This document shows positions 31,613-39,952 of a DNA stretch of 41,088 nucleotides, in pieces (position 1 is the stretch's first letter; each line of letters opens with the position of its first letter). The position numbers were made by a program, and so were the translations under genes. This DNA is from Oscillospiraceae bacterium. Lineage in GTDB: Bacteria > Bacillota_A > Clostridia > Oscillospirales > CAG-272. Location of the stretch: contig SVUH01000013.1 of assembly GCA_015063335.1 (NCBI GenBank), forward strand, positions 1 to 41,088. The letters are read 5' to 3'. The notes under the pieces were generated by a model, which was given only the letters and a program-made list of their open reading frames with translations, was not told the origin of the DNA and did no database searches.

Positions 31613-33103
31613 TTATATATTTTCCTTTTTTTGTTTTTTCTTAACTAATACATCCTTTAGGCTGTCAAGAATATATGTAAAGCTTTCATTTTTGAAAATT
31701 ACTGAGCCTAATACGTAATACACTACGCCGAAGGTGACGCAAATGATAATAGTCCAAATATCCGCAAGTCCAATCTTCAAAAGTAGATTGGAAAGGAAGA
31801 GGCAAGCAACGCCCATTGTACCCGACAACAAGAGGTTGGGCAAAAGGTCTGCCATTTGCTCCTTAAACGAATAAGCTATGAGCTTTTTGTTGGGTATTAC
31901 GTTGACGACGGACGCGAGAAGCGACATGGCAACTGGAGCGAGCGCGATCCAGATAATACCGTAGTGCATTGCGATAAGCACGAACAAAAGTCCAAAGCCT
32001 CTTTTGAGAATATCAAGCTTCAAAATGATGTCGCTTCTGCCTACGGCGCGTATCGCCTGCAAATTTGCCGTTTGAACGGGCTGCAATACGTAATAAAAGC
32101 AGGCTATCTGCAAATACGGCACGCACGCGATCCATTTTTCCGTCAGCAAAAATGTGACGATAGGTGTGCCGAGAGCGGCAAGACCTATAAGCATCGGCGC
32201 CATAATGTACGTCGAAAGACGTATCGACGTTCTGACCATATTTTTAAGGCGAGGCTTATCGTCCTGATATTTTGCGTATGCGGGGAAGAGAACCGAGCTC
32301 ATTGAGGAGTTGATTCCCGTTACGATAAGCTCGGGATATTTTCTTGCCTTCGTGTAAAGTCCCAGGTCCTCCGCCGAATACTTTTTTCCGATTATAAGGC
32401 CTGAGATCTGGTCGTATCCGACCTTTATAAAGCCCGATACAAGAAGCTTCCAACCGTACTGTATGAGGCCCTTTAATCTCGTCCAGGAGAACTCAAAGGT
32501 GGGCTTCCATTTTATCACGAAGAACAAAACTATGCAGTTTATGAGGGTAGCTCCGAGCGCCTGAGCAACGAGCGCCCAAACGCCGTATCCCGCGTACGCC
32601 ATCCAGATACCGATGACTGCGGAAATGATAGTGCCGATAAGCGAGCCCCAAAACGCCTTTTTAAACTGCATGTGCTTTGAAACGTATGCGTTTTGAATTG
32701 TGGTGACGGCGGATATCGGTATTCTCAGCCCCAGGATGCGCAGCACGAGCGCCAAATTCGGCGAATTATAAAACGCTGCGATCAGTGGCGCACAAAAGAA
32801 TAGAATGAGATACAGGGCAATGGATAATGCACCGTTAAAATAAAATACGGAGGAAAAGTCGATAGAGTCCGAGTCCTTCTTTTGTATTAATGCGGTGCCC
32901 AAGCCGTATACAACGAACACGTTGGCAAGTGTAATGAAAATGCTCACCAACGATATTTCTCCGTAATCCTCGGGTAACAGCAGTCGAGCCAAAATAATGG
33001 AAACGACGAACGAAGCGCCGTCCACCGAGAGAACCTCAATGAATTTCCATACCAACCCGGAAAAGACGGATTTTTTTATATTTTCTTCTTTCTTTTCTTT
33101 CAT
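31613..33103 (-). CDS. wzx: Oligosaccharide flippase (Wzx-type, MOP superfamily)
   Basis: 496 residues with about 12-14 membrane helices. The N-terminus SGLVWKFIEVLSVDGASFVV and LLLPEDYGEISLVSIFITLA are typical of polysaccharide transporters of the Polysacc_synt family. It flips the undecaprenyl-linked repeat unit to the outer face. The C-terminal tail is Lys-rich. It overlaps the previous gene by 4 bases. Confidence 0.88.
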   Translation of the reverse strand: MKEKKEENIKKSVFSGLVWKFIEVLSVDGASFVVSIILARLLLPEDYGEISLVSIFITLANVFVVYGLGTALIQKKDSDSIDFSSVFYFNGALSIALYLILFFCAPLIAAFYNSPNLALVLRILGLRIPISAVTTIQNAYVSKHMQFKKAFWGSLIGTIISAVIGIWMAYAGYGVWALVAQALGATLINCIVLFFVIKWKPTFEFSWTRLKGLIQYGWKLLVSGFIKVGYDQISGLIIGKKYSAEDLGLYTKARKYPELIVTGINSSMSSVLFPAYAKYQDDKPRLKNMVRTSIRLSTYIMAPMLIGLAALGTPIVTFLLTEKWIACVPYLQIACFYYVLQPVQTANLQAIRAVGRSDIILKLDILKRGFGLLFVLIAMHYGIIWIALAPVAMSLLASVVNVIPNKKLIAYSFKEQMADLLPNLLLSGTMGVACLFLSNLLLKIGLADIWTIIICVTFGVVYYVLGSVIFKNESFTYILDSLKDVLVKKKQKKENI

Positions 33104-34041
33104 TTCTTCTTGCTTTTTTTCTTAAAAATTTTTCGCAAAAGCCAATCCACGGCTTCCGGGAACGTAATGCGGTATTGATTTTTAAACTCTCGTAATACTT
33201 TCTTGTTTAACGGTACTTCTTCCAAAGTAACGTGTCTTTTACCGTCTAAACGAGAATAATCTACCTTTTTGCCCGTATCTTGACAATGCGTTCCGCTACC
33301 GTCCTCACCAATATTTAAAGTCAAAGTTTCTTTAGGATAAATTGCATACATGTTTTGCTTGGACTGCGCGTAGCAAAAACGAATTGCCCACGAATCACGC
33401 TCTCCGCTCATTTGGTGGCGTAGCATTCTGTACAGGTCATTTCCGCCTCGATTAAACTGCTTGCGCTTCTTAAACGATTTTTTTAATTTATCAAAATCTT
33501 TTACTTCCCAATCAATAGTTTCCCATCTATCGATCCAACAACCCCACGCTTGACTGCAAGAGCGGTAGCTTAGATAAATATCGTGCGGATAATTTTTTAA
33601 TGCTTTTAACGGATAAGTAAACCCTGCGATAGAAAAAATCGTCTTATCCTTTTCAAAAGTATCCAAACAATCATTCATGTACGTAAGAAAATACGGATTG
33701 GTAACTACATCGTCTTCGATAACAATACAGCGACCGTATTTGGACATAACCTCGCTAACACCCGTAATGATCGACTTAGCTAATCCTTTATTCTTTTCGG
33801 AAATATTAAGCGTCACAGAGCGAAATCTCCCTAAGCTTTGCTCTTTCGTTATCAATTCGATGACCTGCTTGTTTTTCTCCACCGCGCTTTCCTTTTTGGG
33901 ACCATCGCAGAAAATAATCAGATCGCTGTCCCTTGCCAGATCGTTTCCCGCTAATGCGTTAAGCGTCTTTTCGGCGTGATCGGGCCTTGCGTATACGAAT
34001 AAAACCACGGGTGCATACTGACTCGTTGTTAAGTTTTCCAT
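33100..34041 (-). CDS. Glycosyltransferase, GT-A fold
   Basis: 313 residues. VVLFVYARPDHAEKTLNAL at the N-terminus, DLIIFCDGPKK, and CIVIEDDVVTNPYFLTYMND (residues ~103-122) give the nucleotide-binding core and the E-D-D metal motif, similar to GNT-I-like or GT2-like enzymes. SCSQAWGCWIDRWE is the acceptor-side signature seen in this sugar-transferase group. GAGG lies 6 bases upstream of the ATG; the gap to the preceding gene is 2 bases. Confidence 0.82.
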   Translation of the reverse strand: MENLTTSQYAPVVLFVYARPDHAEKTLNALAGNDLARDSDLIIFCDGPKKESAVEKNKQVIELITKEQSLGRFRSVTLNISEKNKGLAKSIITGVSEVMSKYGRCIVIEDDVVTNPYFLTYMNDCLDTFEKDKTIFSIAGFTYPLKALKNYPHDIYLSYRSCSQAWGCWIDRWETIDWEVKDFDKLKKSFKKRKQFNRGGNDLYRMLRHQMSGERDSWAIRFCYAQSKQNMYAIYPKETLTLNIGEDGSGTHCQDTGKKVDYSRLDGKRHVTLEEVPLNKKVLREFKNQYRITFPEAVDWLLRKIFKKKSKKK

Positions 34042-34043
34042 GT

Positions 34044-35300
34044 TTACCTCTTATAGCGTTCCTGCATGTCGGTATAGATCTCTTTGTATTTTAAATAAAC
34101 CTCTTCAAAGGTTTCAAATTTCTTTGCTCGTTCTGCGGCATTTTGAGATAGGCTCAGCGCCAGATCATCATTTTGCCAAATGCGATCTATCTCATACGCA
34201 AGTATTTCAGATTCTTCAAATCTGTAAAACAAAGCTTCTTTTCCTTCTTGCGCGAACTGCATTGCTCCGCCTACGTAAGAGCATACGCAAGGCACGCCCA
34301 AGTACATGGCTTCCATCATGCTGTTCGGTCCATTCTCAATAAAGGACGACAACACGAACGTGTGTGATGATTTCAGCGTATTTACCATACCGTTAACGTC
34401 CTGCGGGCCGAGCGCCTCGATGGCGTCAAGAATGCCCAGCGACTTTGCCTTTTTGTATAAGTAATAGGGGTAGCCGATCTTTCGCTTCTTTGCAAGCACG
34501 TTGTGACCTACAACGCGAAGCTTCGCATCGGGATATTTCTTGCGAAGAAGCGCGAGCGCCTCGATAGCCTTGTGCATACCCTTGAGCGGTACCGCCATGC
34601 TGCTGACCATGATAGTATGTCTGTCGCACCCTTCCAGCGTCCAACGATCCTGAGAAAACTCCTTGCGGATCGCATAATCGACCTTATAGTAGCCTAAGTT
34701 GGGATTCATCATTTTTGAATAAGTATAGTCCCACCGCGTACATCCGACCACCGCATCCATTTTTTGCATTTGGCGAATTTCGGATTTTGCTCGCCACTTG
34801 TTTCTGGCATGCTGCAGTTTCATTGGAAGATACGATCTTATATTCCATGGCATAAGGCAGGCGCCCCAGGAGGGAACGTTTATTCCGCCGTAAAAATAAT
34901 CGGAGTTTATTTTTGAGATCAATCCTTGAATGGACGAAAGCTTTGGCTTATCTGACTGCTCGACAAAGCTCAACGTTCCTGCAAACTCGCTTCCGTGCAT
35001 ATGAATGACGTCGGGATCGATCTTATCCAAAAGCTCCTTGCAGATCGCGCGGTGCTTCTTGCCGGGGTTCTTCATTCGGTCCATGTAGGTCTCGGGCACG
35101 AGGTAGTATTCGAGCCCGGGTAATGATTTGTGCAAAACCTCTGCTCCCGTCCACGGAGAAATAATTGTTAATTCTATTTCGGGATCTGCTGCCAAAAGGC
35201 GCGCCGGCTCGTCAAGCCACCCACCGCCTATGCCGGCGGATTTTCCCATTGCTTGTAACATAACGGGCATAATCCCATGTGTAACCCACAAAACCTTCAT
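34044..35300 (-). CDS. Glycosyltransferase family 4
   Basis: 418 residues, GT-B fold. MKVLWVTHGIMP at the N-terminus, VIHMHGSEFAGTL, IMVSSMAVPLKGMHKAIEAL at the start of the donor domain, and SSFIENGPNSMMEAMYLGVP with the E-x7-E motif. Retaining transferase acting on the lipid-linked repeat unit. Gap of 10 bases from the preceding gene. Confidence 0.85.
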   Translation of the reverse strand: MKVLWVTHGIMPVMLQAMGKSAGIGGGWLDEPARLLAADPEIELTIISPWTGAEVLHKSLPGLEYYLVPETYMDRMKNPGKKHRAICKELLDKIDPDVIHMHGSEFAGTLSFVEQSDKPKLSSIQGLISKINSDYFYGGINVPSWGACLMPWNIRSYLPMKLQHARNKWRAKSEIRQMQKMDAVVGCTRWDYTYSKMMNPNLGYYKVDYAIRKEFSQDRWTLEGCDRHTIMVSSMAVPLKGMHKAIEALALLRKKYPDAKLRVVGHNVLAKKRKIGYPYYLYKKAKSLGILDAIEALGPQDVNGMVNTLKSSHTFVLSSFIENGPNSMMEAMYLGVPCVCSYVGGAMQFAQEGKEALFYRFEESEILAYEIDRIWQNDDLALSLSQNAAERAKKFETFEEVYLKYKEIYTDMQERYKR

Positions 35301-35310
35301 TTACGTTTTC

Positions 35311-36450
35311 CTATCTGCTAATTATTTTGTTGATTTCTTCAAGATAAGCATTTACAACTATCGTACGGGAGAACTCATTTGATACCTTTTCGCGTCCGCG
35401 CTCACCCATTAGCTTTCTTTCTTCGTTTGGCATTGATAAGAAGTCCTCTATTTTTTCAACCAATTCCTGCGTGTTACCTCCGCGGTAAATAAAGCCTGTT
35501 TCCTTATCGTTTACAGTTTCACGGCAACCGGGATTATCGGTTGTGATCAAAGGTCTTCCCGACGCCGCGCTTTCCAAGAGCACGTTGCTCATACCCTCTC
35601 CGTAAATAGAAGGGTGAATTGTTGCGTGCGCTCTCGCGATAAACGGTTTAACGTCCTTTTGGCTTCCTCGGTAAATAACAGTGTTGTTTTTACCGAGCTC
35701 ATCGAGCTCCGTTTCGTAATGCGACTCTGTCGGCTCTATAAAACCAAGCATGTTAAACTCAACGTTACTATATTTGGCTTTGATCGTTTTAGCTGCGGCG
35801 ATATAATCATCGACACCCTTGTCACGCAGTATCCTGCCAATATAGTTAAAGACAACGGGTTCACCGTCTTTGCCGTTTCCACCGTCGGGATATTTCTGCA
35901 AGGGGTAGCGAACGGTATCTACACCCGAGCCCGGGATAAGGCGATAATGTCCTTTTACCATGCCGTTATCGACGGCAAGCGCCATATTCGTTGAATTTTG
36001 GAACATAATGCAATCCGCGCTGCGATAAGCCATTTTGAATAGTCCCATAATAAACGCACGCATTGGACCTTTTTTGTTCAAAACGCTTCCGAATCCCGTC
36101 ACGTTATTGATATACGGGATCTTCAATTGCTGAGCAGCAATGCTTGCGTATACGTTGGGCTTCGCCGTATATGTTAACACAACCTTGGGACGATATTTTT
36201 TGAACAGCCTTTTGTAGTGGCAAAGCAGCTTGAAATCCGCAAAAACGTTTGTTCCTCTGCGATCGATCTCGGGATCGTCGTATATGTATTGAATATGCTT
36301 CAAAAGCTCAAACTTTTCTCCGTACGGACAAGAGATCAATACTTCGTATCCCTCGTTGATAAGCGCTTCGATCAATTCCTTGCGAAAACAATAAATATCG
36401 TCGTCGTTATTTGTCAAAACGGCAATCAATCCTTTGGCGTGTGTGCTCAT
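35311..36450 (-). CDS. Glycosyltransferase family 4
   Basis: 379 residues, GT-B fold. FNYIGRILRDKGVDDYIAAA starts the donor domain and SIYGEGMSNVLLESAASGRP carries the E-x7-E motif, with TTDNPGCRETV after it. As the first transferase after the phosphoglycosyl transferase, it may add the second sugar. The ATG at 36450 is chosen because AGAGG lies 6 bases upstream; the stop of the sugar transferase is 1 base away (TAAAATG). A 24-residue upstream extension in frame lies inside the previous gene and is unlikely. Confidence 0.86.
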   Translation of the reverse strand: MSTHAKGLIAVLTNNDDDIYCFRKELIEALINEGYEVLISCPYGEKFELLKHIQYIYDDPEIDRRGTNVFADFKLLCHYKRLFKKYRPKVVLTYTAKPNVYASIAAQQLKIPYINNVTGFGSVLNKKGPMRAFIMGLFKMAYRSADCIMFQNSTNMALAVDNGMVKGHYRLIPGSGVDTVRYPLQKYPDGGNGKDGEPVVFNYIGRILRDKGVDDYIAAAKTIKAKYSNVEFNMLGFIEPTESHYETELDELGKNNTVIYRGSQKDVKPFIARAHATIHPSIYGEGMSNVLLESAASGRPLITTDNPGCRETVNDKETGFIYRGGNTQELVEKIEDFLSMPNEERKLMGERGREKVSNEFSRTIVVNAYLEEINKIISR

Positions 36451-36451
36451 T

Positions 36452-37195
36452 TTAAACCTCTGTTGTTTCGTTGATTGTATCTGTGCTGAGTGTATCCTTG
36501 TATTCTTTTCCCAATACCGCAAATACTGTCATAAACATGATTTTTATGTCTTTCCAAAAATCAAATGTTTTTAAAGCGTGCAAATTATATTTCATTTTTG
36601 CAGGAATAATCTTATTTACATACACGTTATCTGCATCATCTTTTGCGGCATCCAGGAGCTTACTCTCGTCCTTGTAGCGAATGCTTGCCTCAGAGGTGAC
36701 GCCTGCGGGAAGCAAAAGCGTTGCTTTCATTTCATCGGTATATTGGTCTACGTATTTTTTTACTTCCGGTCGTGTTCCCACAAACGTTAACGTTCCGCGT
36801 AATATATCAATCAATTGAGGGATCTCGTCAAGGCGTGTCTTTCTTAAAAGCTTGCCCACACGAGTAATTCGGTTGTCGTTACTAACGGTGATCTGAGTTC
36901 CAATCTTATCTGCATTTACGACCATCGTTCTGAATTTGAAAATGCGAAATTTTTTACCGTATTGAGTAATGCGCTCTTGGCGGTAAAAAACCGGTCCGTG
37001 TGAGTCGATTTTGATTATGAGTGCCAAAATCAAAAAGATAGGCCACAAAACGCTCAACATAATAAGCGATACGAAAATATCAAATGCGCGCTTGAAAAAC
37101 AATCCGCATTTTTTCTTTTTTAAAATATCGTAATACGCCCGAACATCTTCCGTTTGCATATCCTGCGGAAGCTTTTCCCAGTCTAACAGTTTCAT
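36452..37195 (-). CDS. Initiating phosphoglycosyl transferase (bacterial sugar transferase)
   Basis: 247 residues. A membrane segment (residues ~37-62) follows FFKRAFDIFVSL, and the catalytic domain has FRIFKFRTMVVNAD, LRKTRLDEIPQLIDILRG and FVGTRPEV, all classic for the monotopic PglC/WbaP-type family. It moves a sugar-1-phosphate from an NDP-sugar to undecaprenyl phosphate and so starts each repeat unit. The DegT aminotransferase directly upstream (4-base overlap) suggests that the first sugar may be an amino-6-deoxy sugar; this is an inference. Confidence 0.92.
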   Translation of the reverse strand: MKLLDWEKLPQDMQTEDVRAYYDILKKKKCGLFFKRAFDIFVSLIMLSVLWPIFLILALIIKIDSHGPVFYRQERITQYGKKFRIFKFRTMVVNADKIGTQITVSNDNRITRVGKLLRKTRLDEIPQLIDILRGTLTFVGTRPEVKKYVDQYTDEMKATLLLPAGVTSEASIRYKDESKLLDAAKDDADNVYVNKIIPAKMKYNLHALKTFDFWKDIKIMFMTVFAVLGKEYKDTLSTDTINETTEV

Positions 37196-38397
37196 TTGTT
37201 TATGCTCTCAATGATCCTTACGAAGTTTTCGATTATGTAGCTTACTTCCTCATCCGTTAATTTTGTATGCAAGGGAAGTGTGATCTCATTTGCAAACAGG
37301 TTATAAGCATTGGGGAAATCTTTAATATCAAATCCCAAATTCTTATAGGCTGTGTGCATAGGCAACGGCTTGTAATGCACGTTACAAGCAATACCTGCTT
37401 CCGCCATCTTTATAATAATTGCATTACGCTGTTCAAGCGTAATATTCGGTACGCGAGTAATATACAAATGCCCGGAGGATTCATAATTGTCTGTATAGTG
37501 AGCTAATGTTTGCACACCGAGAGGCTTAAATGCCTCGTCGTACTTTTCAATAATTTCCTTGCGGCGTTTTAACATATTCGGATATCTTTCCAACTGGGCT
37601 AAGCCTATGCCGCCCATAACGTCCGTCATGTTGCATTTGTACCATGTGCCGACAATGTCGTATTCCCACGCACCAAGCTGTGTTTTCGCAAGTGCGTCCT
37701 TGCTTTGTCCGTGAAGGCTGAACAATTGCAGCTGACGGTATATCTCCTCGTCGTCAATGCCGGGTATCGTTCGCCAAGTCAGCGCGCCGCCCTCGGCGGT
37801 CGTCAAATTCTTTACTGCATGGAAGGAGAAGGAGGAGAAGTCTGCAACACTTCCGATGGGCTTTCCATTCCACCAAGCGCCAAAGGCGTGAGCGGTATCT
37901 GCCATGATAGCGATTCTGCCGATGGCTTTTTGAAGCTTGTTTTTGGGATTGAATAATTGTTTCTTTGCTTCAACGATAGCAAAAAGACGGTTATAGTCGC
38001 AAGGCACTCCGCCGATATCTACCGGGATAATCGCCTTTGTCCGTTCGGTAATTGCCTCAGCTACCTTTTCATAATCCATTTCGGGGGAATTTTTTTGTGA
38101 ATCTACCAAAACCAAGGTTGCTCCGACGTGACAAACAATGGATGCCGATGCTGTATAAGTATAAGCGGGGACTATGACCTCATCTCCCTCGCCGATGCCC
38201 AATACTCGCAAAGCCATTTCTGCACACGCAGTCTGGGAATTTAAGCAAACGGCGCGGTTTACTCCGCAAAAATCCGCTATTTTGCGTTCAAATTCTTTTA
38301 CCTTGGGTCCTGTTGTGATCCAGCCGGATCTCAGTGCCTTGGCAACCTCTTCAATTTCAAATTCAGACATATCGGGCGGTGAAAATGGAATGTTCAT
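37192..38397 (-). CDS. DegT/DnrJ/EryC1/StrS family aminotransferase
   Basis: 401 residues. SGWITTGPKVKEFE, VCLNSQTACAEMAL, DEVIVPAYTYTASA, IMADTAHAFGAWW and SFSFHAVKNLTTAEGG, in which Lys of HAVKN is the PLP lysine. It makes an amino sugar by transamination of a keto-sugar nucleotide. The ATG at 38397 has GGAG 8 bases upstream; a TTG two codons earlier is less likely. First gene of the polysaccharide operon, about 50 bases after its promoter. Confidence 0.9.
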   Translation of the reverse strand: MNIPFSPPDMSEFEIEEVAKALRSGWITTGPKVKEFERKIADFCGVNRAVCLNSQTACAEMALRVLGIGEGDEVIVPAYTYTASASIVCHVGATLVLVDSQKNSPEMDYEKVAEAITERTKAIIPVDIGGVPCDYNRLFAIVEAKKQLFNPKNKLQKAIGRIAIMADTAHAFGAWWNGKPIGSVADFSSFSFHAVKNLTTAEGGALTWRTIPGIDDEEIYRQLQLFSLHGQSKDALAKTQLGAWEYDIVGTWYKCNMTDVMGGIGLAQLERYPNMLKRRKEIIEKYDEAFKPLGVQTLAHYTDNYESSGHLYITRVPNITLEQRNAIIIKMAEAGIACNVHYKPLPMHTAYKNLGFDIKDFPNAYNLFANEITLPLHTKLTDEEVSYIIENFVRIIESINK

Positions 38398-38445
38398 AAT
38401 CAAATCTCCATATTTTCAAATAATATATATTATAATACATTATAT

Positions 38446-38474
38446 ATTATACACTCTAATTTTCGCATTGTCAA
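38446..38474 (-). promoter_or_regulatory. Promoter of the polysaccharide operon
   Basis: On the minus strand TTGACA (38474-38469) and TATAAT (38451-38446) are 17 bases apart, both perfect. A short palindrome (TCAAG-A-CTTGA, 38472-38482) overlaps the -35 box. I find no other promoter this strong between 15829 and 38397. Confidence 0.8.
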
Positions 38475-38586
38475 GACTTGAAAGTCAATTAATAAAAATA
38501 AACATTTTTTTGTTCTTTTTCGACAAAAAATATGGGTTTTTGTGTAAGCGTTCTGTGGCTTGAAGGGTAAAAATCAGCGCTCATGG
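38475..38586. other. AT-rich spacer upstream of the polysaccharide promoter
   Basis: I see no gene or strong structure here apart from runs of A and T. Confidence 0.5.
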
Positions 38587-38616
38587 AACGCAAAAAAGCA
38601 CACCTTTCGGTGTGCT
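38587..38616 (-). terminator. Terminator copy 1 (repeat of the tRNA-Ser terminator)
   Basis: AACGCAAAAAAGCACACC followed by TTTCGGTGTGCT. On the minus strand this is a GCACACC/GGTGTGC hairpin followed by T6. The same ~30-base block occurs at 39022-39051 with one base changed in the loop. Confidence 0.7.
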
Positions 38617-38801
38617 GATCACGGCAACGCCGTGCATGGAATCCGTCGAAGACGGAATGGAATCAACGCGAAGCGTTGAATGGCATCAAGACGCAGAAGG
38701 CTTCGTTTGATACGCGCTTCGCGCGATGCCATACGCGACTGTGCCGCAATTCCATACAACGAGCAAGCGCGGTGATGCCATACCAAGCCTGCGGCTTGGA
38801 T
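38617..38801. repeat. Array of small GC-rich hairpins
   Basis: At least five perfect short palindromes follow each other: CACGGC-AAC-GCCGTG (38620-38634), TCCGTC-GAA-GACGGA (38642-38656), CAACGC-GAA-GCGTTG (38664-38678), CGCGC-TTC-GCGCG (38713-38725) and CCAAGCC-TGC-GGCTTGG (38783-38799). Between them TGGAAT/ATTCCA and TGGCATC/GATGCCA recur in opposite orientation. It resembles a REP-like or non-autonomous palindromic element. Open frames across it have no RBS and are probably not genes. Confidence 0.6.
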
Positions 38802-38841
38802 AAAAATAAGGGATATCCCGAGTGGGATATCCCTTATTTTT
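38802..38841. terminator. Perfect 18-bp palindrome with terminator shape
   Basis: AAAAATAAGGGATATCCC (38802-38819) and its exact complement (38824-38841) surround GAGT. The ends give T runs in both directions. On the minus strand it follows the tRNA-like CCGCCA end. Confidence 0.8.
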
Positions 38842-38856
38842 GGCGGAGAGATTTGA
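38841..38856 (-). other. Degenerate tRNA-Ser 3' end copy
   Basis: The minus strand reads TCAAATCTCTCCGCCA. The end of tRNA-Ser(GCU) is TCAAATCTCTCC-TTCTCC-GCCA, so this copy lacks six bases. It has the same orientation as the real tRNA and is also followed by a terminator-like hairpin. No further tRNA sequence is attached. Confidence 0.5.
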
Positions 38857-39003
38857 TCACTGTTGCCGTTACCGCATCGCGCGTCGCAAAGGTATTTGCT
38901 CGCGTTCTGCGACGTCTGCCACTCCTTATTCCTCGCTTCATCTCGCACTGCGAGCGCTCGGAAACGTCCCTCCCGCCGTTTGCCTTGCAACCGGCGCTCG
39001 AGG
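38857..39003. other. Non-coding segment between tRNA-end copies
   Basis: About 150 bases, GC-richer than the surroundings, with short inverted repeats (for example GAGCGCTC at 38961-38968). Overlapping open frames on both strands have no RBS and match no family I recognise. I see no gene. Confidence 0.45.
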
Positions 39004-39076
39004 AATCTCTCCTTCTCCGCCAACGCAAAAAAGCACACCTTTTGGTGTGCTTTGCGTTGGCGGAGAAGGAGAGATT
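39004..39076. repeat. 73-base palindrome covering the tRNA-Ser 3' end and terminator
   Basis: A 26-base arm (39004-39029) is the exact reverse complement of 39051-39076. The right arm is the last 19 bases of tRNA-Ser(GCU) plus 7 bases of flank; the left arm is the same in mirror. The centre is the GCACACC/GGTGTGC terminator hairpin. So the tRNA end, including CCA, has an inverted copy just beyond its terminator. Confidence 0.85.
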
Positions 39077-39149
39077 TGAACTCTCGCGCCGGTATTACCG
39101 GCCTACACCCTTAGCAGGGGCGCCTCTTCGGCCTCTTGAGTACTTCTCC
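39058..39149 (-). tRNA. tRNA-Ser(GCU)
   Basis: 92 bases. The acceptor GGAGAAG pairs with CTTCTCC, followed by G and encoded CCA. The anticodon loop CTGCTAA gives GCU (39113-39115). A long variable arm (GCCGGTA-ATACCGGC) is typical of serine tRNAs. The T arm is GAGAG-TTCAAAT-CTCTC. It has a consensus promoter at 39184-39212. Confidence 0.95.
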
Positions 39150-39183
39150 ATTTTTTGGACGTCTGTCCAAGCCCGTATGTAAT

Positions 39184-39212
39184 ATTATACCCTAACTTGC
39201 GCTTTTTGTCAA
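39184..39212 (-). promoter_or_regulatory. Promoter of tRNA-Ser(GCU)
   Basis: TTGACA (39212-39207) and TATAAT (39189-39184) on the minus strand, 17-base spacer, about 35 bases before the tRNA 5' end. Confidence 0.85.
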
Positions 39213-39276
39213 TACGTTTTTTATATCTTTTCAAAAAGTTTTTGGCAGGGCGGGGAACACGGTTTTATTACACGTA

Positions 39277-39876
39277 TTATTCGTATATTGCCCTTGGGCC
39301 TCCTATGTATTTCGGGCGTGTGCGGGCGCAAATTATTCTTGCCTCGCCTATTTTTTCGGTGGAAATTCTTACGGGTACTGCAACTGCTCTCAAATGCATT
39401 CCTATAAGCGTACCGCCTACGTCAATGCCTGCGTGAGCTCTTACCGATTCGACTGCGACGGGCGAGTCAAGCGTATCGTAGGTGACGGTTGCGAAGCTTC
39501 CGCCTGCCTTAGGCGCAGGACGGACGCAAACTACCTCAAGTCCGTATTTTTCGGCGCACTCCGCTTCAAGAATAACGGCTCTGTTAAGGTGCTCGCAGCA
39601 CTGTGCGGCAAGATATATACCTTTTTCTTTGAGGACGGGATAAATTCCGTCAAAGATCGCCTTTGCTACCGGCTTTACAGATGCATGCCCGATAGTATTG
39701 CCCGTAACCTCAGAGGTAGAACAGCCCACCACGAAAATATCCCCCTTGCGAAGCCCTGCTACGTTTACGAGCTCCTCTGTTGCGCGTCTTGCCTCGTTCG
39801 TTATCTCTATAAGCTTTTCCTCAAGCTCAGCGGACATTTCTGCCGTTCCGTCGGCATTATATTTAACATTTTTCAT
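39277..39876 (-). CDS. YwlG/TIGR01440 family protein (DUF436)
   Basis: 199 residues. FVVGCSTSEVTGNTIGHASV, LAAQCCEHLNRA and RAHAGIDVGGTLIGMHL are the conserved blocks of the UPF0340/YwlG family, found across Firmicutes. Its biochemical function is not established. GAGG lies 6 bases before the ATG. It follows the S1-domain gene after a terminator hairpin and is probably expressed partly by read-through. Confidence 0.9.
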   Translation of the reverse strand: MKNVKYNADGTAEMSAELEEKLIEITNEARRATEELVNVAGLRKGDIFVVGCSTSEVTGNTIGHASVKPVAKAIFDGIYPVLKEKGIYLAAQCCEHLNRAVILEAECAEKYGLEVVCVRPAPKAGGSFATVTYDTLDSPVAVESVRAHAGIDVGGTLIGMHLRAVAVPVRISTEKIGEARIICARTRPKYIGGPRAIYE

Positions 39877-39886
39877 ATCTTACCTC

Positions 39887-39938
39887 AAAAAAAGGCTGCT
39901 GCGCTCGTTTCGCCAAAAGGCAACTCGGCGCAACAGCC
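39887..39938 (-). terminator. Terminator of the S1-domain gene
   Basis: On the minus strand GGCTGTTGCGC pairs with GCGCAGCAGCC (one G-U) around a 23-base loop, followed by T7. Confidence 0.8.
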
Positions 39939-39952
39939 AAAGTATTTAGAAA

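Noticed and set aside
38587..38801. CRISPR array
   Set aside because: The hairpins differ in sequence and spacing; there are no identical repeats with unique spacers and no cas genes in the window.
38619..39182. Several open frames on both strands between the glycan promoter and tRNA-Ser
   Set aside because: They run through hairpins, a terminator palindrome and the tRNA itself, lack RBS and show low-complexity Arg/Ser-rich translations.
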